Positions 40,084 through 55,121 of a DNA stretch of 64,000 nt are shown here, in pieces (the stretch's first letter is position 1; each line of letters begins with the position of its first letter). The position numbers and the translations under genes are program-made. Source of the DNA: Hippasteria phrygiana (lineage: Eukaryota > Echinodermata > Asteroidea > Valvatida > Goniasteridae); contig JAZGUH010000326.1 in assembly GCA_037893225.1 (NCBI GenBank), positions 124,001 through 188,000 on the forward strand, read 5' to 3'. The notes below the pieces were generated by a model that saw only the letters and a program-made list of their open reading frames with translations, had not been told where the DNA came from and did not search any database.

Positions 40084-43000
40084 TCATACCCCAGGGAATT
40101 TGACAGGCATGGAGCAATAAATAGAAGGTAATATGCACACAGATGTTGGCAGGAAAGAAAATAAACATTGCGAGGTTTGAATTTTCTCCACAAGTTTTAA
40201 CTCTAAGAAGCCGCCGATGATTGCAACATGTAGCGCCAGATCTAAGCTATCCATACATGTCAAAATTACTGAATTTGGTTGATATTTCATGCAATTATGA
40301 ATGAGTAAAGCAAGTCATACCCCAGGGAATTTGACAGGCATGGAGCAATAAATAGACGGTAACATGTACATAGATGTTGGCCGGAAAGAAAATAAACATT
40401 GCGAGGTTTGAATTTTCTCCACAAGTTTTAACTCTAAGAAGCCGCCGATAATTGCAACATGTAGCGCCAGATCTAAGCTATCCATACATGTCAAAATTAC
40501 TGAATTTGGTTTATATTTCATGCAATTATGAATGAGTAAAGCAAGTCCATACCCCAGGGAATTTGACATGCATGGAGCAATAAATAGACGGTAATATGTA
40601 CACAGATGTTGGCCGGAAAGAAAATAGACATTGCGAGGTTTGAATTTTCTCCACAAGTTTTAACTCTAAGAAGTCGCCGATGATTGCAACATGTAGCGCC
40701 AGATCTAAGCTATCCATACATGTCAAAATTGCTGCATTTGGTTGATATTTCATGCAATTATGAATGAATAAAGCAAGTCCATACCCCAGGGAATTTGACA
40801 TGCATGGAGCAATAAATAGACGGTAATATGTACACAGATGTTGGCCGGAAAGAAAATAGACATTGCGAGGTTTGAATTTTCTCCACAAGTTTTAACTCTA
40901 AGAAGTCGCCGATGATTGCAACATGTAGCGCCAGATCTAAGCTATCCATACATGTCAAAATTACTGAATTTGGTTGATATTTCATGCAATTATGAATGAG
41001 TAAAGCAAGTCATACCCCAGGGAATTTGACAGGCATGGAGCAATAAATAGAAGGTAATATGCACACAGATGTTGGCCGGAAAGAAAATAAACATTGCGAG
41101 GTTTGAATTTTCTCCACAAGTGTTAACTCTAAGAAGCCGCCGATAATTGCAACATGTAGCGCCAGATCTAAGCTATCCATACATGTCAAAATTACTGTAT
41201 TTGGTTTATATTTCATGCAATTATGAATGAGTAAAGCAAGTCCATACCCCAGGGAATTTGACATGCATGGAGCAATAAATAGACGGTAACAGGTACACAG
41301 ATGTTGGCCGGAAAGAAAATAAACATTGCGAGGTTTGAATTTTCTCCACAAGTTTTAACTCTAAGAAGCCGCCGATGATTGCAACATGTAGCGCCAGATC
41401 TAAGCTATCCATACATGTCAAAATTACTGCATTTGGTTGATATTTCATGCAATTATGAATGAGTAAAGCAAGTCATACCCCAGGGAATTTGACATGCATG
41501 GAGCAATAAATAGAAGGTAATATGCACACAGATGTTGGCCGGAAAGAAAATAAACATTGCGAGGTTTGAATTTTCTCCACAAGTTTTAACTCTAAGAAGC
41601 CGCCGATAATTGCAACATGTAGCGCCAGATCAAAGCTATCCATACATGTCAAAATTACTGTATTTGGTTGATATTTCATGCAATTATGAATGAGTAAAAC
41701 AAGTCATACCCTAGGGAATTTGACATGCATGGAGCAATAAATAGACGGTAATATGTACACAGATGTTGGCCGGAAAGAAAATAAACATTGTGAGGTTTGA
41801 ATTTTCTCCACAAGTGTTAACTCTAAGAAGCCGCCGATGATTGCAACATGTAGCGCCAGATCTAAGCTATCCATACATGTCAAAATTGCTGCATTTGGTT
41901 GATATTTCATGCAATTATGAATGAATAAAGCAAGTCCATACCCCAGGGAATTTGACATGCATGGAGCAATAAATAGACGGTAATATGTACACAGATGTTG
42001 GCCGGAAAGAAAATAAACATTGCGAGGTTTGAATTTTCTCCACAAGTTTTAACTCAAGAAGCCGCCGATGATTGCAACATGTAGCGCCAGATCTAAGCTA
42101 TCCATACACGTCAAAATTACTGTATTTGGTTTATATTTCATGCAATTATGAATGAGTAAAGCAAGTCATACCCTAGGGAATTTGACATGCATGGAGCAAT
42201 AAATAGACGGTAACATGTACACAGATGTTGGCCGGAAAGAAAATAAACATTGCGAGGTTTGAATTTTCTCCACAAGTTTTAACTCTAAGAAGCCGCCGAT
42301 GATTGCAACATGTAGCGCCAGATCTAAGCTATCCATACATGTCAAAATTACTGTATTTGGTTTATATTTCATGCAATTATGAATGAGTAAAGCAAGTACA
42401 TACCCCAGGGAATTTGACATGCATGGAGCAATAAATAGACGGTAACAGGTACACAGATGTTGGCCGGAAAGAAAATAAACATTGCGAGGTTTGAATTTTC
42501 TCCACAAGTTTTAACTCTAAGAAGCCGCCGATGATTGCAACATGTAGCGCCAGATCTAAGCTATCCATACATGTCAAAATTACTGTATTTGGTTTATATT
42601 TCATGCAATTATGAATGAGTAAAGCAAGTCCATACCCCAGGGAATTTGACATGCATGGAGCAATAAATAGACGGTAACAGGTACACAGATGTTGGCCGGA
42701 AAGAAAATAAACATTGCGAGGTTTAAATTTTCTCCACAAGTTTTAACTCTAAGAAGCCGCCGATGATTGCAACATGTAGCGCCAGATCTAAGCTATCCAT
42801 ACATGTCAAAATTACTGCATTTGGTTGATATTTCATGCAATTATGAATGAGTAAAGCAAGTCATACCCCAGGGAATTTGACATGCATGGAGCAATAAATA
42901 GAAGGTAATATGCACACAGATGTTGGCCGGAAAGAAAATAAACATTGCGAGGTTTGAATTTTCTCCACAAGTTTTAACTCAAGAAGCCGCCGATGATTGC

Positions 43001-45405
43001 AACATGTAGCGCCAGATCTAAGCTATCCATACATGTCAAAATTACTGAATTTGGTTGATATTTCATGCAATTATGAATGAGTAAAGCAAGTCCATACCCC
43101 AGGGAATTTGACATGCATGGAGCAATAAATAGACGGTAACAGGTACACAGATGTTGGCCGGAAAGAAAATAAACATTGCGAGGTTTGAATTTTCTCCACA
43201 AGTTTTAACTCTAAGAAGCCGCCGATGATTGCAACATGTAGCGCCAGATCTAAGCTATCCATACATGTCAAAATTACTGAATTTGGTTGATATTTCATGC
43301 AATTATGAATGAGTAAAGCAAGTCATACCCCAGGGAATTTGACAGGCATGGAGCAATAAATAGAAGGTAATATGCACACAGGTGTTGGCAGGAAAGAAAA
43401 TAAACATTGCGAGGTTTGAATTTTCTCCACAAGTTTTAACTCTAAGAAGCCGCCGATGATTGCAACATGTAGCGCCAGATCTAAGCTATCCATACATGTC
43501 AAAATTACTGAATTTGGTTGATATTTCATGCAATTATGAATGAGTAAAGCAAGTCCATACCCCAGGGAATTTGACATGCATGGAGCAATAAATAGACGGT
43601 AACAGGTACACAGATGTTGGCCGGAAAGAAAATAAACATTGCGAGGTTTGAATTTTCTCCACAAGTTTTAACTCTAAGAAGCCGCCGATGATTGCAACAT
43701 GTAGCGCCAGATCTAAGCTATCCATACATGTCAAAATTACTGAATTTGGTTGATATTTCATGCAATTATGAATGAGTAAAGCAAGTCATACCCCAGGGAA
43801 TTTGACAGGCATGGAGCAATAAATAGAAGGTAATATGCACACAGGTGTTGGCAGGAAAGAAAATAAACATTGCGAGGTTTGAATTTTCTCCACAAGTTTT
43901 AACTCTAAGAAGCCGCCGATGATTGCAACATGTAGCGCCAGATCTAAGCTATCCATACATGTCAAAATTACTGTATTTGGTTTATATTTCATGCAATTAT
44001 GAATGAGTAAAGCAAGTCATACCCTAGGGAATTTGACATGCATGGAGCAATAAATAGACGGTAACATGTACACAGATGTTGGCCGGAAAGAAAATAAACA
44101 TTGCGAGGTTTGAATTTTCTCCACAAGTTTTAACTCTAAGAAGCCGCCGATGATTGCAACATGTAGCGCCAGATCTAAGCTATCCATACATGTCAAAATT
44201 ACTGTATTTGGTTTATATTTCATGCAATTATGAATGAGTAAAGCAAGTCCATACCCCAGGGAATTTGACATGCATGGAGCAATAAATAGACGGTAACAGG
44301 TACACAGATGTTGGCCGGAAAGAAAATAAACATTGCGAGGTTTGAATTTTCTCCACAAGTTTTAACTCTAAGAAGCCGCCGATGATTGCAACATGTAGCG
44401 CCAGATCTAAGCTATCCATACATGTCAAAATTACTGCATTTGGTTGATATTTTATGCAATTATGAATGAGTAAAGCAAGTCATACCCCAGAGAATTTGAC
44501 ATGCATGGAGCAATAAATAGAAGGTAATATGCACACAGATGTTGGCCGGAAAGAAAATAAACATTGCGAGGTTTGAATTTTCTCCACAAGTTTTAACTCT
44601 AAGAAGCCGCCGATAATTGCAACATGTAGCGCCAGATCAAAGCTATCCATACATGACAAAATTACTGTATTTGGTTTATATTTCATGCAATTATGAATGA
44701 GTAAAACAAGTCATACCCTAGGGAATTTGACATGCATGGAGCAATAAATAGACGGTAACATGTACACAGATGTTGGCCGGAAAGAAAATAAACATTGCGA
44801 GGTTTGAATTTTCTCCACAAGTTTTAACTCTAAGAAGCCGCCGATGATTGCAACATGTAGCGCCAGATCTAAGCTATCCATACATGTCAAAATTACTGAA
44901 TTTGGTTGATATTTCATGCAATTATGAATGAATAAAGCAAGTCCATACCCCAGGGAATTTGACAGGCATGGAGCAATAAATAGACGGTAATATGTACACA
45001 GATGTTGGCCGGAAAGAAAATAAACATTGTGAGGTTTGAATTTTCTCCACAAGTGTTAACTCTAAGAAGCCGCCGATGATTGCAACATGTAGCGCCAGAT
45101 CTAAGCTATCCATACATGTCAAAATTGCTGCATTTGGTTGATATTTCATGCAATTATGAATGAATAAAGCAAGTCCATACCCCAGGGAATTTGACATGCA
45201 TGGAGCAATAAATAGACGGTAATATGTACACAGATGTTGGCCGGAAAGAAAATAAACATTGCGAGGTTTGAATTTTCTCCACAAGTTTTAACTCTAAGAA
45301 GCCGCCGATGATTGCAACATGTAGCGCCAGATCTAAGCTATCCATACATGTCAAAATTACTGAATTTGGTTGATATTTCATGCAATTATGAATGAGTAAA
45401 GCAAG
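40084..45405 (+). repeat. 23-monomer HOR, copy 1 (5,322 bp)
   Basis: It starts with an m13-like monomer carrying GACAGGC, then a mosaic at 40,315 (m10-like left part with TACATAG, m14-like right end with CTGAATTTGGTTTAT), m15, m16, m1-m6, the GTACATACC monomer at 42,397, and the series also seen at 26,206-28,750. A private TTTATGC variant (near 44,452) is shared with copy 2. The last monomer, starting near 45,174, is chimeric: m5-like TAATATGTAC at the left and m12-like CTCTAAG with CTGAATTT at the right. It marks the duplication junction. Confidence 0.9.
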
Positions 45406-48400
45406 TCATACCCCAGGGAATTTGACAGGCATGGAGCAATAAATAGAAGGTAATATGCACACAGATGTTGGCAGGAAAGAAAATAAACATTGCGAGGTTT
45501 GAATTTTCTCCACAAGTTTTAACTCTAAGAAGCCGCCGATGATTGCAACATGTAGCGCCAGATCTAAGCTATCCATACATGTCAAAATTACTGAATTTGG
45601 TTGATATTTCATGCAATTATGAATGAGTAAAGCAAGTCATACCCCAGGGAATTTGACAGGCATGGAGCAATAAATAGACGGTAACATGTACATAGATGTT
45701 GGCCGGAAAGAAAATAAACATTGCGAGGTTTGAATTTTCTCCACAAGTTTTAACTCTAAGAAGCCGCCGATAATTGCAACATGTAGCGCCAGATCTAAGC
45801 TATCCATACATGTCAAAATTACTGAATTTGGTTTATATTTCATGCAATTATGAATGAGTAAAGCAAGTCCATACCCCAGGGAATTTGACATGCATGGAGC
45901 AATAAATAGACGGTAATATGTACACAGATGTTGGCCGGAAAGAAAATAGACATTGCGAGGTTTGAATTTTCTCCACAAGTTTTAACTCTAAGAAGTCGCC
46001 GATGATTGCAACATGTAGCGCCAGATCTAAGCTATCCATACATGTCAAAATTGCTGCATTTGGTTGATATTTCATGCAATTATGAATGAATAAAGCAAGT
46101 CCATACCCCAGGGAATTTGACATGCATGGAGCAATAAATAGACGGTAATATGTACACAGATGTTGGCCGGAAAGAAAATAGACATTGCGAGGTTTGAATT
46201 TTCTCCACAAGTTTTAACTCTAAGAAGTCGCCGATGATTGCAACATGTAGCGCCAGATCTAAGCTATCCATACATGTCAAAATTACTGAATTTGGTTGAT
46301 ATTTCATGCAATTATGAATGAGTAAAGCAAGTCATACCCCAGGGAATTTGACAGGCATGGAGCAATAAATAGAAGGTAATATGCACACAGATGTTGGCCG
46401 GAAAGAAAATAAACATTGCGAGGTTTGAATTTTCTCCACAAGTGTTAACTCTAAGAAGCCGCCGATAATTGCAACATGTAGCGCCAGATCTAAGCTATCC
46501 ATACATGTCAAAATTACTGTATTTGGTTTATATTTCATGCAATTATGAATGAGTAAAGCAAGTCCATACCCCAGGGAATTTGACATGCATGGAGCAATAA
46601 ATAGACGGTAACAGGTACACAGATGTTGGCCGGAAAGAAAATAAACATTGCGAGGTTTGAATTTTCTCCACAAGTTTTAACTCTAAGAAGCCGCCGATGA
46701 TTGCAACATGTAGCGCCAGATCTAAGCTATCCATACATGTCAAAATTACTGCATTTGGTTGATATTTCATGCAATTATGAATGAGTAAAGCAAGTCATAC
46801 CCCAGGGAATTTGACATGCATGGAGCAATAAATAGAAGGTAATATGCACACAGATGTTGGCCGGAAAGAAAATAAACATTGCGAGGTTTGAATTTTCTCC
46901 ACAAGTTTTAACTCTAAGAAGCCGCCGATAATTGCAACATGTAGCGCCAGATCAAAGCTATCCATACATGTCAAAATTACTGTATTTGGTTGATATTTCA
47001 TGCAATTATGAATGAGTAAAACAAGTCATACCCTAGGGAATTTGACATGCATGGAGCAATAAATAGACGGTAATATGTACACAGATGTTGGCCGGAAAGA
47101 AAATAAACATTGTGAGGTTTGAATTTTCTCCACAAGTGTTAACTCTAAGAAGCCGCCGATGATTGCAACATGTAGCGCCAGATCTAAGCTATCCATACAT
47201 GTCAAAATTGCTGCATTTGGTTGATATTTCATGCAATTATGAATGAATAAAGCAAGTCCATACCCCAGGGAATTTGACATGCATGGAGCAATAAATAGAC
47301 GGTAATATGTACACAGATGTTGGCCGGAAAGAAAATAAACATTGCGAGGTTTGAATTTTCTCCACAAGTTTTAACTCAAGAAGCCGCCGATGATTGCAAC
47401 ATGTAGCGCCAGATCTAAGCTATCCATACACGTCAAAATTACTGTATTTGGTTTATATTTCATGCAATTATGAATGAGTAAAGCAAGTCATACCCTAGGG
47501 AATTTGACATGCATGGAGCAATAAATAGACGGTAACATGTACACAGATGTTGGCCGGAAAGAAAATAAACATTGCGAGGTTTGAATTTTCTCCACAAGTT
47601 TTAACTCTAAGAAGCCGCCGATGATTGCAACATGTAGCGCCAGATCTAAGCTATCCATACATGTCAAAATTACTGTATTTGGTTTATATTTCATGCAATT
47701 ATGAATGAGTAAAGCAAGTACATACCCCAGGGAATTTGACATGCATGGAGCAATAAATAGACGGTAACAGGTACACAGATGTTGGCCGGAAAGAAAATAA
47801 ACATTGCGAGGTTTGAATTTTCTCCACAAGTTTTAACTCTAAGAAGCCGCCGATGATTGCAACATGTAGCGCCAGATCTAAGCTATCCATACATGTCAAA
47901 ATTACTGTATTTGGTTTATATTTCATGCAATTATGAATGAGTAAAGCAAGTCCATACCCCAGGGAATTTGACATGCATGGAGCAATAAATAGACGGTAAC
48001 AGGTACACAGATGTTGGCCGGAAAGAAAATAAACATTGCGAGGTTTAAATTTTCTCCACAAGTTTTAACTCTAAGAAGCCGCCGATGATTGCAACATGTA
48101 GCGCCAGATCTAAGCTATCCATACATGTCAAAATTACTGCATTTGGTTGATATTTCATGCAATTATGAATGAGTAAAGCAAGTCATACCCCAGGGAATTT
48201 GACATGCATGGAGCAATAAATAGAAGGTAATATGCACACAGATGTTGGCCGGAAAGAAAATAAACATTGCGAGGTTTGAATTTTCTCCACAAGTTTTAAC
48301 TCAAGAAGCCGCCGATGATTGCAACATGTAGCGCCAGATCTAAGCTATCCATACATGTCAAAATTACTGAATTTGGTTGATATTTCATGCAATTATGAAT

Positions 48401-50726
48401 GAGTAAAGCAAGTCCATACCCCAGGGAATTTGACATGCATGGAGCAATAAATAGACGGTAACAGGTACACAGATGTTGGCCGGAAAGAAAATAAACATTG
48501 CGAGGTTTGAATTTTCTCCACAAGTTTTAACTCTAAGAAGCCGCCGATGATTGCAACATGTAGCGCCAGATCTAAGCTATCCATACATGTCAAAATTACT
48601 GAATTTGGTTGATATTTCATGCAATTATGAATGAGTAAAGCAAGTCATACCCCAGGGAATTTGACAGGCATGGAGCAATAAATAGAAGGTAATATGCACA
48701 CAGGTGTTGGCAGGAAAGAAAATAAACATTGCGAGGTTTGAATTTTCTCCACAAGTTTTAACTCTAAGAAGCCGCCGATGATTGCAACATGTAGCGCCAG
48801 ATCTAAGCTATCCATACATGTCAAAATTACTGAATTTGGTTGATATTTCATGCAATTATGAATGAGTAAAGCAAGTCCATACCCCAGGGAATTTGACATG
48901 CATGGAGCAATAAATAGACGGTAACAGGTACACAGATGTTGGCCGGAAAGAAAATAAACATTGCGAGGTTTGAATTTTCTCCACAAGTTTTAACTCTAAG
49001 AAGCCGCCGATGATTGCAACATGTAGCGCCAGATCTAAGCTATCCATACATGTCAAAATTACTGAATTTGGTTGATATTTCATGCAATTATGAATGAGTA
49101 AAGCAAGTCATACCCCAGGGAATTTGACAGGCATGGAGCAATAAATAGAAGGTAATATGCACACAGGTGTTGGCAGGAAAGAAAATAAACATTGCGAGGT
49201 TTGAATTTTCTCCACAAGTTTTAACTCTAAGAAGCCGCCGATGATTGCAACATGTAGCGCCAGATCTAAGCTATCCATACATGTCAAAATTACTGTATTT
49301 GGTTTATATTTCATGCAATTATGAATGAGTAAAGCAAGTCATACCCTAGGGAATTTGACATGCATGGAGCAATAAATAGACGGTAACATGTACACAGATG
49401 TTGGCCGGAAAGAAAATAAACATTGCGAGGTTTGAATTTTCTCCACAAGTTTTAACTCTAAGAAGCCGCCGATGATTGCAACATGTAGCGCCAGATCTAA
49501 GCTATCCATACATGTCAAAATTACTGTATTTGGTTTATATTTCATGCAATTATGAATGAGTAAAGCAAGTCCATACCCCAGGGAATTTGACATGCATGGA
49601 GCAATAAATAGACGGTAACAGGTACACAGATGTTGGCCGGAAAGAAAATAAACATTGCGAGGTTTGAATTTTCTCCACAAGTTTTAACTCTAAGAAGCCG
49701 CCGATGATTGCAACATGTAGCGCCAGATCTAAGCTATCCATACATGTCAAAATTACTGCATTTGGTTGATATTTTATGCAATTATGAATGAGTAAAGCAA
49801 GTCATACCCCAGAGAATTTGACATGCATGGAGCAATAAATAGAAGGTAATATGCACACAGATGTTGGCCGGAAAGAAAATAAACATTGCGAGGTTTGAAT
49901 TTTCTCCACAAGTTTTAACTCTAAGAAGCCGCCGATAATTGCAACATGTAGCGCCAGATCAAAGCTATCCATACATGACAAAATTACTGTATTTGGTTTA
50001 TATTTCATGCAATTATGAATGAGTAAAACAAGTCATACCCTAGGGAATTTGACATGCATGGAGCAATAAATAGACGGTAACATGTACACAGATGTTGGCC
50101 GGAAAGAAAATAAACATTGCGAGGTTTGAATTTTCTCCACAAGTTTTAACTCTAAGAAGCCGCCGATGATTGCAACATGTAGCGCCAGATCTAAGCTATC
50201 CATACATGTCAAAATTACTGAATTTGGTTGATATTTCATGCAATTATGAATGAATAAAGCAAGTCCATACCCCAGGGAATTTGACAGGCATGGAGCAATA
50301 AATAGACGGTAATATGTACACAGATGTTGGCCGGAAAGAAAATAAACATTGTGAGGTTTGAATTTTCTCCACAAGTGTTAACTCTAAGAAGCCGCCGATG
50401 ATTGCAACATGTAGCGCCAGATCTAAGCTATCCATACATGTCAAAATTGCTGCATTTGGTTGATATTTCATGCAATTATGAATGAATAAAGCAAGTCCAT
50501 ACCCCAGGGAATTTGACATGCATGGAGCAATAAATAGACGGTAATATGTACACAGATGTTGGCCGGAAAGAAAATAAACATTGCGAGGTTTGAATTTTCT
50601 CCACAAGTTTTAACTCAAGAAGCCGCCGATGATTGCAACATGTAGCGCCAGATCTAAGCTATCCATACATGTCAAAATTACTGTATTTGGTTTATATTTC
50701 ATGCAATTATGAATGAGTAAAGCAAG
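45406..50726 (+). repeat. 23-monomer HOR, copy 2 (about 5,322 bp)
   Basis: It follows copy 1 at a constant offset of 5,322, including the mosaic at 45,637 and the TTTATGC variant near 49,774. Its last monomer, starting near 50,497, has CTCAAG and CTGTATTTGGTTTAT. It thus continues as a normal m5-like monomer followed by an m6-like one, where copy 1 has the chimeric junction monomer. True homology therefore ends between about 50,548 and 50,616. Confidence 0.9.
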
Positions 50727-53700
50727 TCATACCCTAGGGAATTTGACATGCATGGAGCAATAAATAGACGGTAACATGTACACAGATGTTGGCCGGAAAG
50801 AAAATAAACATTGCGAGGTTTGAATTTTCTCCACAAGTTTTAACTCTAAGAAGCCGCCGATGATTGCAACATGTAGCGCCAGATCTAAGCTATCCATACA
50901 TGTCAAAATTACTGTATTTGGTTGATATTTCATGCAATTATGAATGAGTAAAGCAAGTCCATACCCCAGGGAATTTGACATGCATGGAGCAATAAATAGA
51001 CGGTAACAGGCACACAGATGTTGGCCGGAAAGAAAATAAACATTGCGAGGTTTAAATTTTCTCCACAAGTTTTAACTCTAAGAAGCCGCCGATGATTGCA
51101 ACATGTAGCGCCAGATCTAAGCTATCCATACATGTCAAAATTACTGCATTTGGTTGATATTTCATGCAATTATGAATGAGTAAAGCAAGTCATACCCCAG
51201 GGAATTTGACATGCATGGAGCAATAAATAGAAGGTAATATGCACACAGATGTTGGCCGGAAAGAAAATAAACATTGCGAGGTTTGAATTTTCTCCACAAG
51301 TTTTAACTCAAGAAGCCGCCGATGATTGCAACATGTAGCGCCAGATCTAAGCTATCCATACATGTCAAAATTACTGAATTTGGTTGATATTTCATGCAAT
51401 TATGAATGAGTAAAGCAAGTCCATACCCCAGGGAATTTGACATGCATGGAGCAATAAATAGACGGTAACAGGTACACAGATGTTGGCCGGAAAGAAAATA
51501 AACATTGCGAGGTTTGAATTTTCTCCACAAGTTTTAACTCTAAGAAGCCGCCGATGATTGCAACATGTAGCGCCAGATCTAAGCTATCCATACATGTCAA
51601 AATTACTGAATTTGGTTGATATTTCATGCAATTATGAATGAGTAAAGCAAGTCATACCCCAGGGAATTTGACAGGCATGGAGCAATAAATAGAAGGTAAT
51701 ATGCACACAGATGTTGGCAGGAAAGAAAATAAACATTGCGAGGTTTGAATTTTCTCCACAAGTTTTAACTCTAAGAAGCCGCCGATGATTGCAACATGTA
51801 GCGCCAGATCTAAGCTATCCATACATGTCAAAATTACTGAATTTGGTTGATATTTCATGCAATTATGAATGAGTAAAGCAAGTCCATACCCCAGGGAATT
51901 TGACATGCATGGAGCAATAAATAGACGGTAACAGGTACACAGATGTTGGCCGGAAAGAAAATAAACATTGCGAGGTTTGAATTTTCTCCACAAGTTTTAA
52001 CTCTAAGAAGCCGCCGATGATTGCAACATGTAGCGCCAGATCTAAGCTATCCATACATGTCAAAATTACTGAATTTGGTTGATATTTCATGCAATTATGA
52101 ATGAGTAAAGCAAGTCATACCCCAGGGAATTTGACAGGCATGGAGCAATAAATAGAAGGTAATATGCACACAGATGTTGGCAGGAAAGAAAATAAACATT
52201 GCGAGGTTTGAATTTTCTCCACAAGTTTTAACTCTAAGAAGCCGCCGATGATTGCAACATGTAGCGCCAGATCTAAGCTATCCGTACATGTCACAATTAC
52301 TGAATTTGGTTGATATTTCATGCAATTATGAATGAGTAAAGCAAGTCATACCCCAAGGAATTTGACATGCATGGAGCAATAAATAGAAGGTAATATGCAC
52401 ACAGATGTTGGCCGGAAAGAAAATAAACATTGCGAGGTTTGAATTTTCTCCACAAGTTTTAACTCTAAGAAGCCGCCGATAATTGCAACATGTAGCGCTA
52501 GATCAAAGCTATCCATACATGTCAAAATTACTGTATTTGGTTTATATTTCATGCAATTATGAATGAGTAAAACAAGTCATACCCTAGGGAATTTGACATG
52601 CATGGAGCAATAAATAGACGGTAACATGTACATAGATGTTGGCCGGAAAGAAAATAAACATTGCGAGGTTTGAATTTTCTCCACAAGTTTTAACTCTAAG
52701 AAGCCGCCGATAATTGCAACATGTAGCGCCAGATCTAAGCTATCCATACATGTCAAAATTACTGTATTTGGTTTATATTTCATGCAATTATGAATGAGTA
52801 AAGCAAGTCATACCCAAGGGAATTTGACATGCATGGAGCAATAAATAGACGGTAACATGTACACAGATGTTGGCCGGAAAGAAAATAAACATTGCGAGGT
52901 TTGAATTTTCTCCACAAGTTTTAACTCTAAGAAGCCGCCGATGATTGCAACATGTAGCGCCAGATCTAAGCTATCCATACATGTCAAAATTACTGAATTT
53001 GGTTGATATTTCATGCAATTATGAATGAGTAAAGCAAGTCCATACCCCAGGGAATTTGACATGCATGGAGCAATAAATAGACGGTAACAGGTACACAGAT
53101 GTTGGCCGGAAAGAAAATAAACATTGCGAGGTTTGAATTTTCTCCACAAGTTTTAACTCTAAGAAGCCGCCGATGATTGCAACATGTAGCGCCAGATCTA
53201 AGCTATCCATACATGTCAAAATTACTGAATTTTGTTGATATTTCATGCAATTATGAATGAGTAAAGCAAGTCATACCCCAGGGAATTTGACATGCATGGA
53301 GCAATAAATAGAAGGTAATATGCACACAGATGTTGGCAGGAAAGAAAATAAACATTGCGAGGTTTGAATTTTCTCCACAAGTTTTAACTCTAAGAAGCCG
53401 CCGATGATTGCAACATGTAGCGCCAGATCTAAGCTATCCATACATGTCAAAATTACTGAATTTGGTTGATATTTCATGCAATTATGAATGAGTAAAGCAA
53501 GTCATACCCCAGGGAATTTGACATGCATGGAGCAATAAATATAAGGTAATATGCACACAGATGTTGGCAGGAAAGAAAATAAACATTGCGAGGTTTGAAT
53601 TTTCTCCACAAGTTTTAACTCTAAGAAGCCGCCGATAATTGCAACATGTAGCGCCAGATCAAAGCTATCCATACATGTCAAAATTACTGAATTTGGTTTA

Positions 53701-55121
53701 TATTTCATGCAATTATGAATGAGTAAAGCAAGTCCGTACCCCAGGGAATTTGACATGCATGGAGCAATAAATAGACGGTAACAGGTACACAGATGTTGGC
53801 CGGAAAGAAAATAAACATTGCGAGGTTTGAATTTTCTCCACAAGTTTTAACTCTAAGAAGCCGCCGATGATTGCAACATGTAGCGCCAGATCTAAGCTAT
53901 CCATACATGTCAAAATTACTGAATTTGGTTGATATTTCATGCAATTATGAATGAATAAAGCAAGTCCATACCCCAGGGAATTTGACAGGCATGGAGCAAT
54001 AAATAGACGGTAATATGTACACAGATGTTGGCCGGAAAGAAAATAAACATTGTGAGGTTTGAATTTTCTCCACAAGTGTTAACTCTAAGAAGCCGCCGAT
54101 GATTGCAACATGTAGCGCCAGATCTAAGCTATCCATACATGTCAAAATTGCTGCATTTGGTTGATATTTCATGCAATTATGAATGAATAAAGCAAGTCCA
54201 TACCCCAGGGAATTTGACATGCATGGAGCAATAAATAGACGGTAATATGTACACAGATGTTGGCCGGAAAGAAAATAAACATTGCGAGGTTTGAATTTTC
54301 TCCACAAGTTTTAACTCAAGAAGCCGCCGATGATTGCAACATGTAGCGCCAGATCTAAGCTATCCATACATGTCAAAATTACTGTATTTGGTTTATATTT
54401 CATGCAATTATGAATGAGTAAAGCAAGTCATACCCTAGGGAATTTGACATGCATGGAGCAATAAATAGACGGTAACATGTACACAGATGTTGGCCGGAAA
54501 GAAAATAAACATTGCGAGGTTTGAATTTTCTCCACAAGTTTTAACTCTAAGAAGCCGCCGATGACTGCAACATGTAGCGCCAGATCTAAGCTATCCATAC
54601 ATGTCAAAATTACTGAATTTGGTTGATATTTCATGCAATTATGAATGAGTAAAGCAAGTCCATACCCCAGGGAATTTGACATGCATGGAGCAATAAATAG
54701 ACGGTAACAGGTACACAGATGTTGGCCGGAAAGAAAATAAACATTGCGAGGTTTGAATTTTCTCCACAAGTTTTAACTCTAAGAAGCCGCCGATGATTGC
54801 AACATGTAGCGCCAGATCTAAGCTATCCATACATGTCAAAATTACTGAATTTGGTTGATATTTCATGCAATTATGAATGAGTAAAGCAAGTCATACCCCA
54901 GGGAATTTGACAGGCATGGAGCAATAAATAGAAGGTAATATGCACACAGATGTTGGCAGGAAAGAAAATAAACATTGCGAGGTTTGAATTTTCTCCACAA
55001 GTTTTAACTCTAAGAAGCCGCCGATGATTGCAACATGTAGCGCCAGATCTAAGCTATCCGTACATGTCAAAATTACTGAATTTGGTTGATATTTCATGCA
55101 ATTATGAATGAGTAAAGCAAG
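50727..55121 (+). repeat. Distant HOR copy of about 35,920-40,290 (offset 14,807), 19 monomers
   Basis: Monomers at 50727, 50958, 51190, 51420, 51652, 51883, 52115, 52346, 52577, 52808, 53039, 53271, 53502, 53733, 53965, 54197, 54428, 54659 and 54891 align with those starting at 35,920, all at an offset of 14,807. Rare markers shared in order are GGTTTAAA, CCGTACATGTCACA, CCCCAAGG, GAATTTTGTTG, GTCCGTACC and GATGACTGC. A private difference is C at 51,011 against T at 36,204. Homology weakens at about 55,060, where CCGTACATG replaces CCATACATG. Confidence 0.88.
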
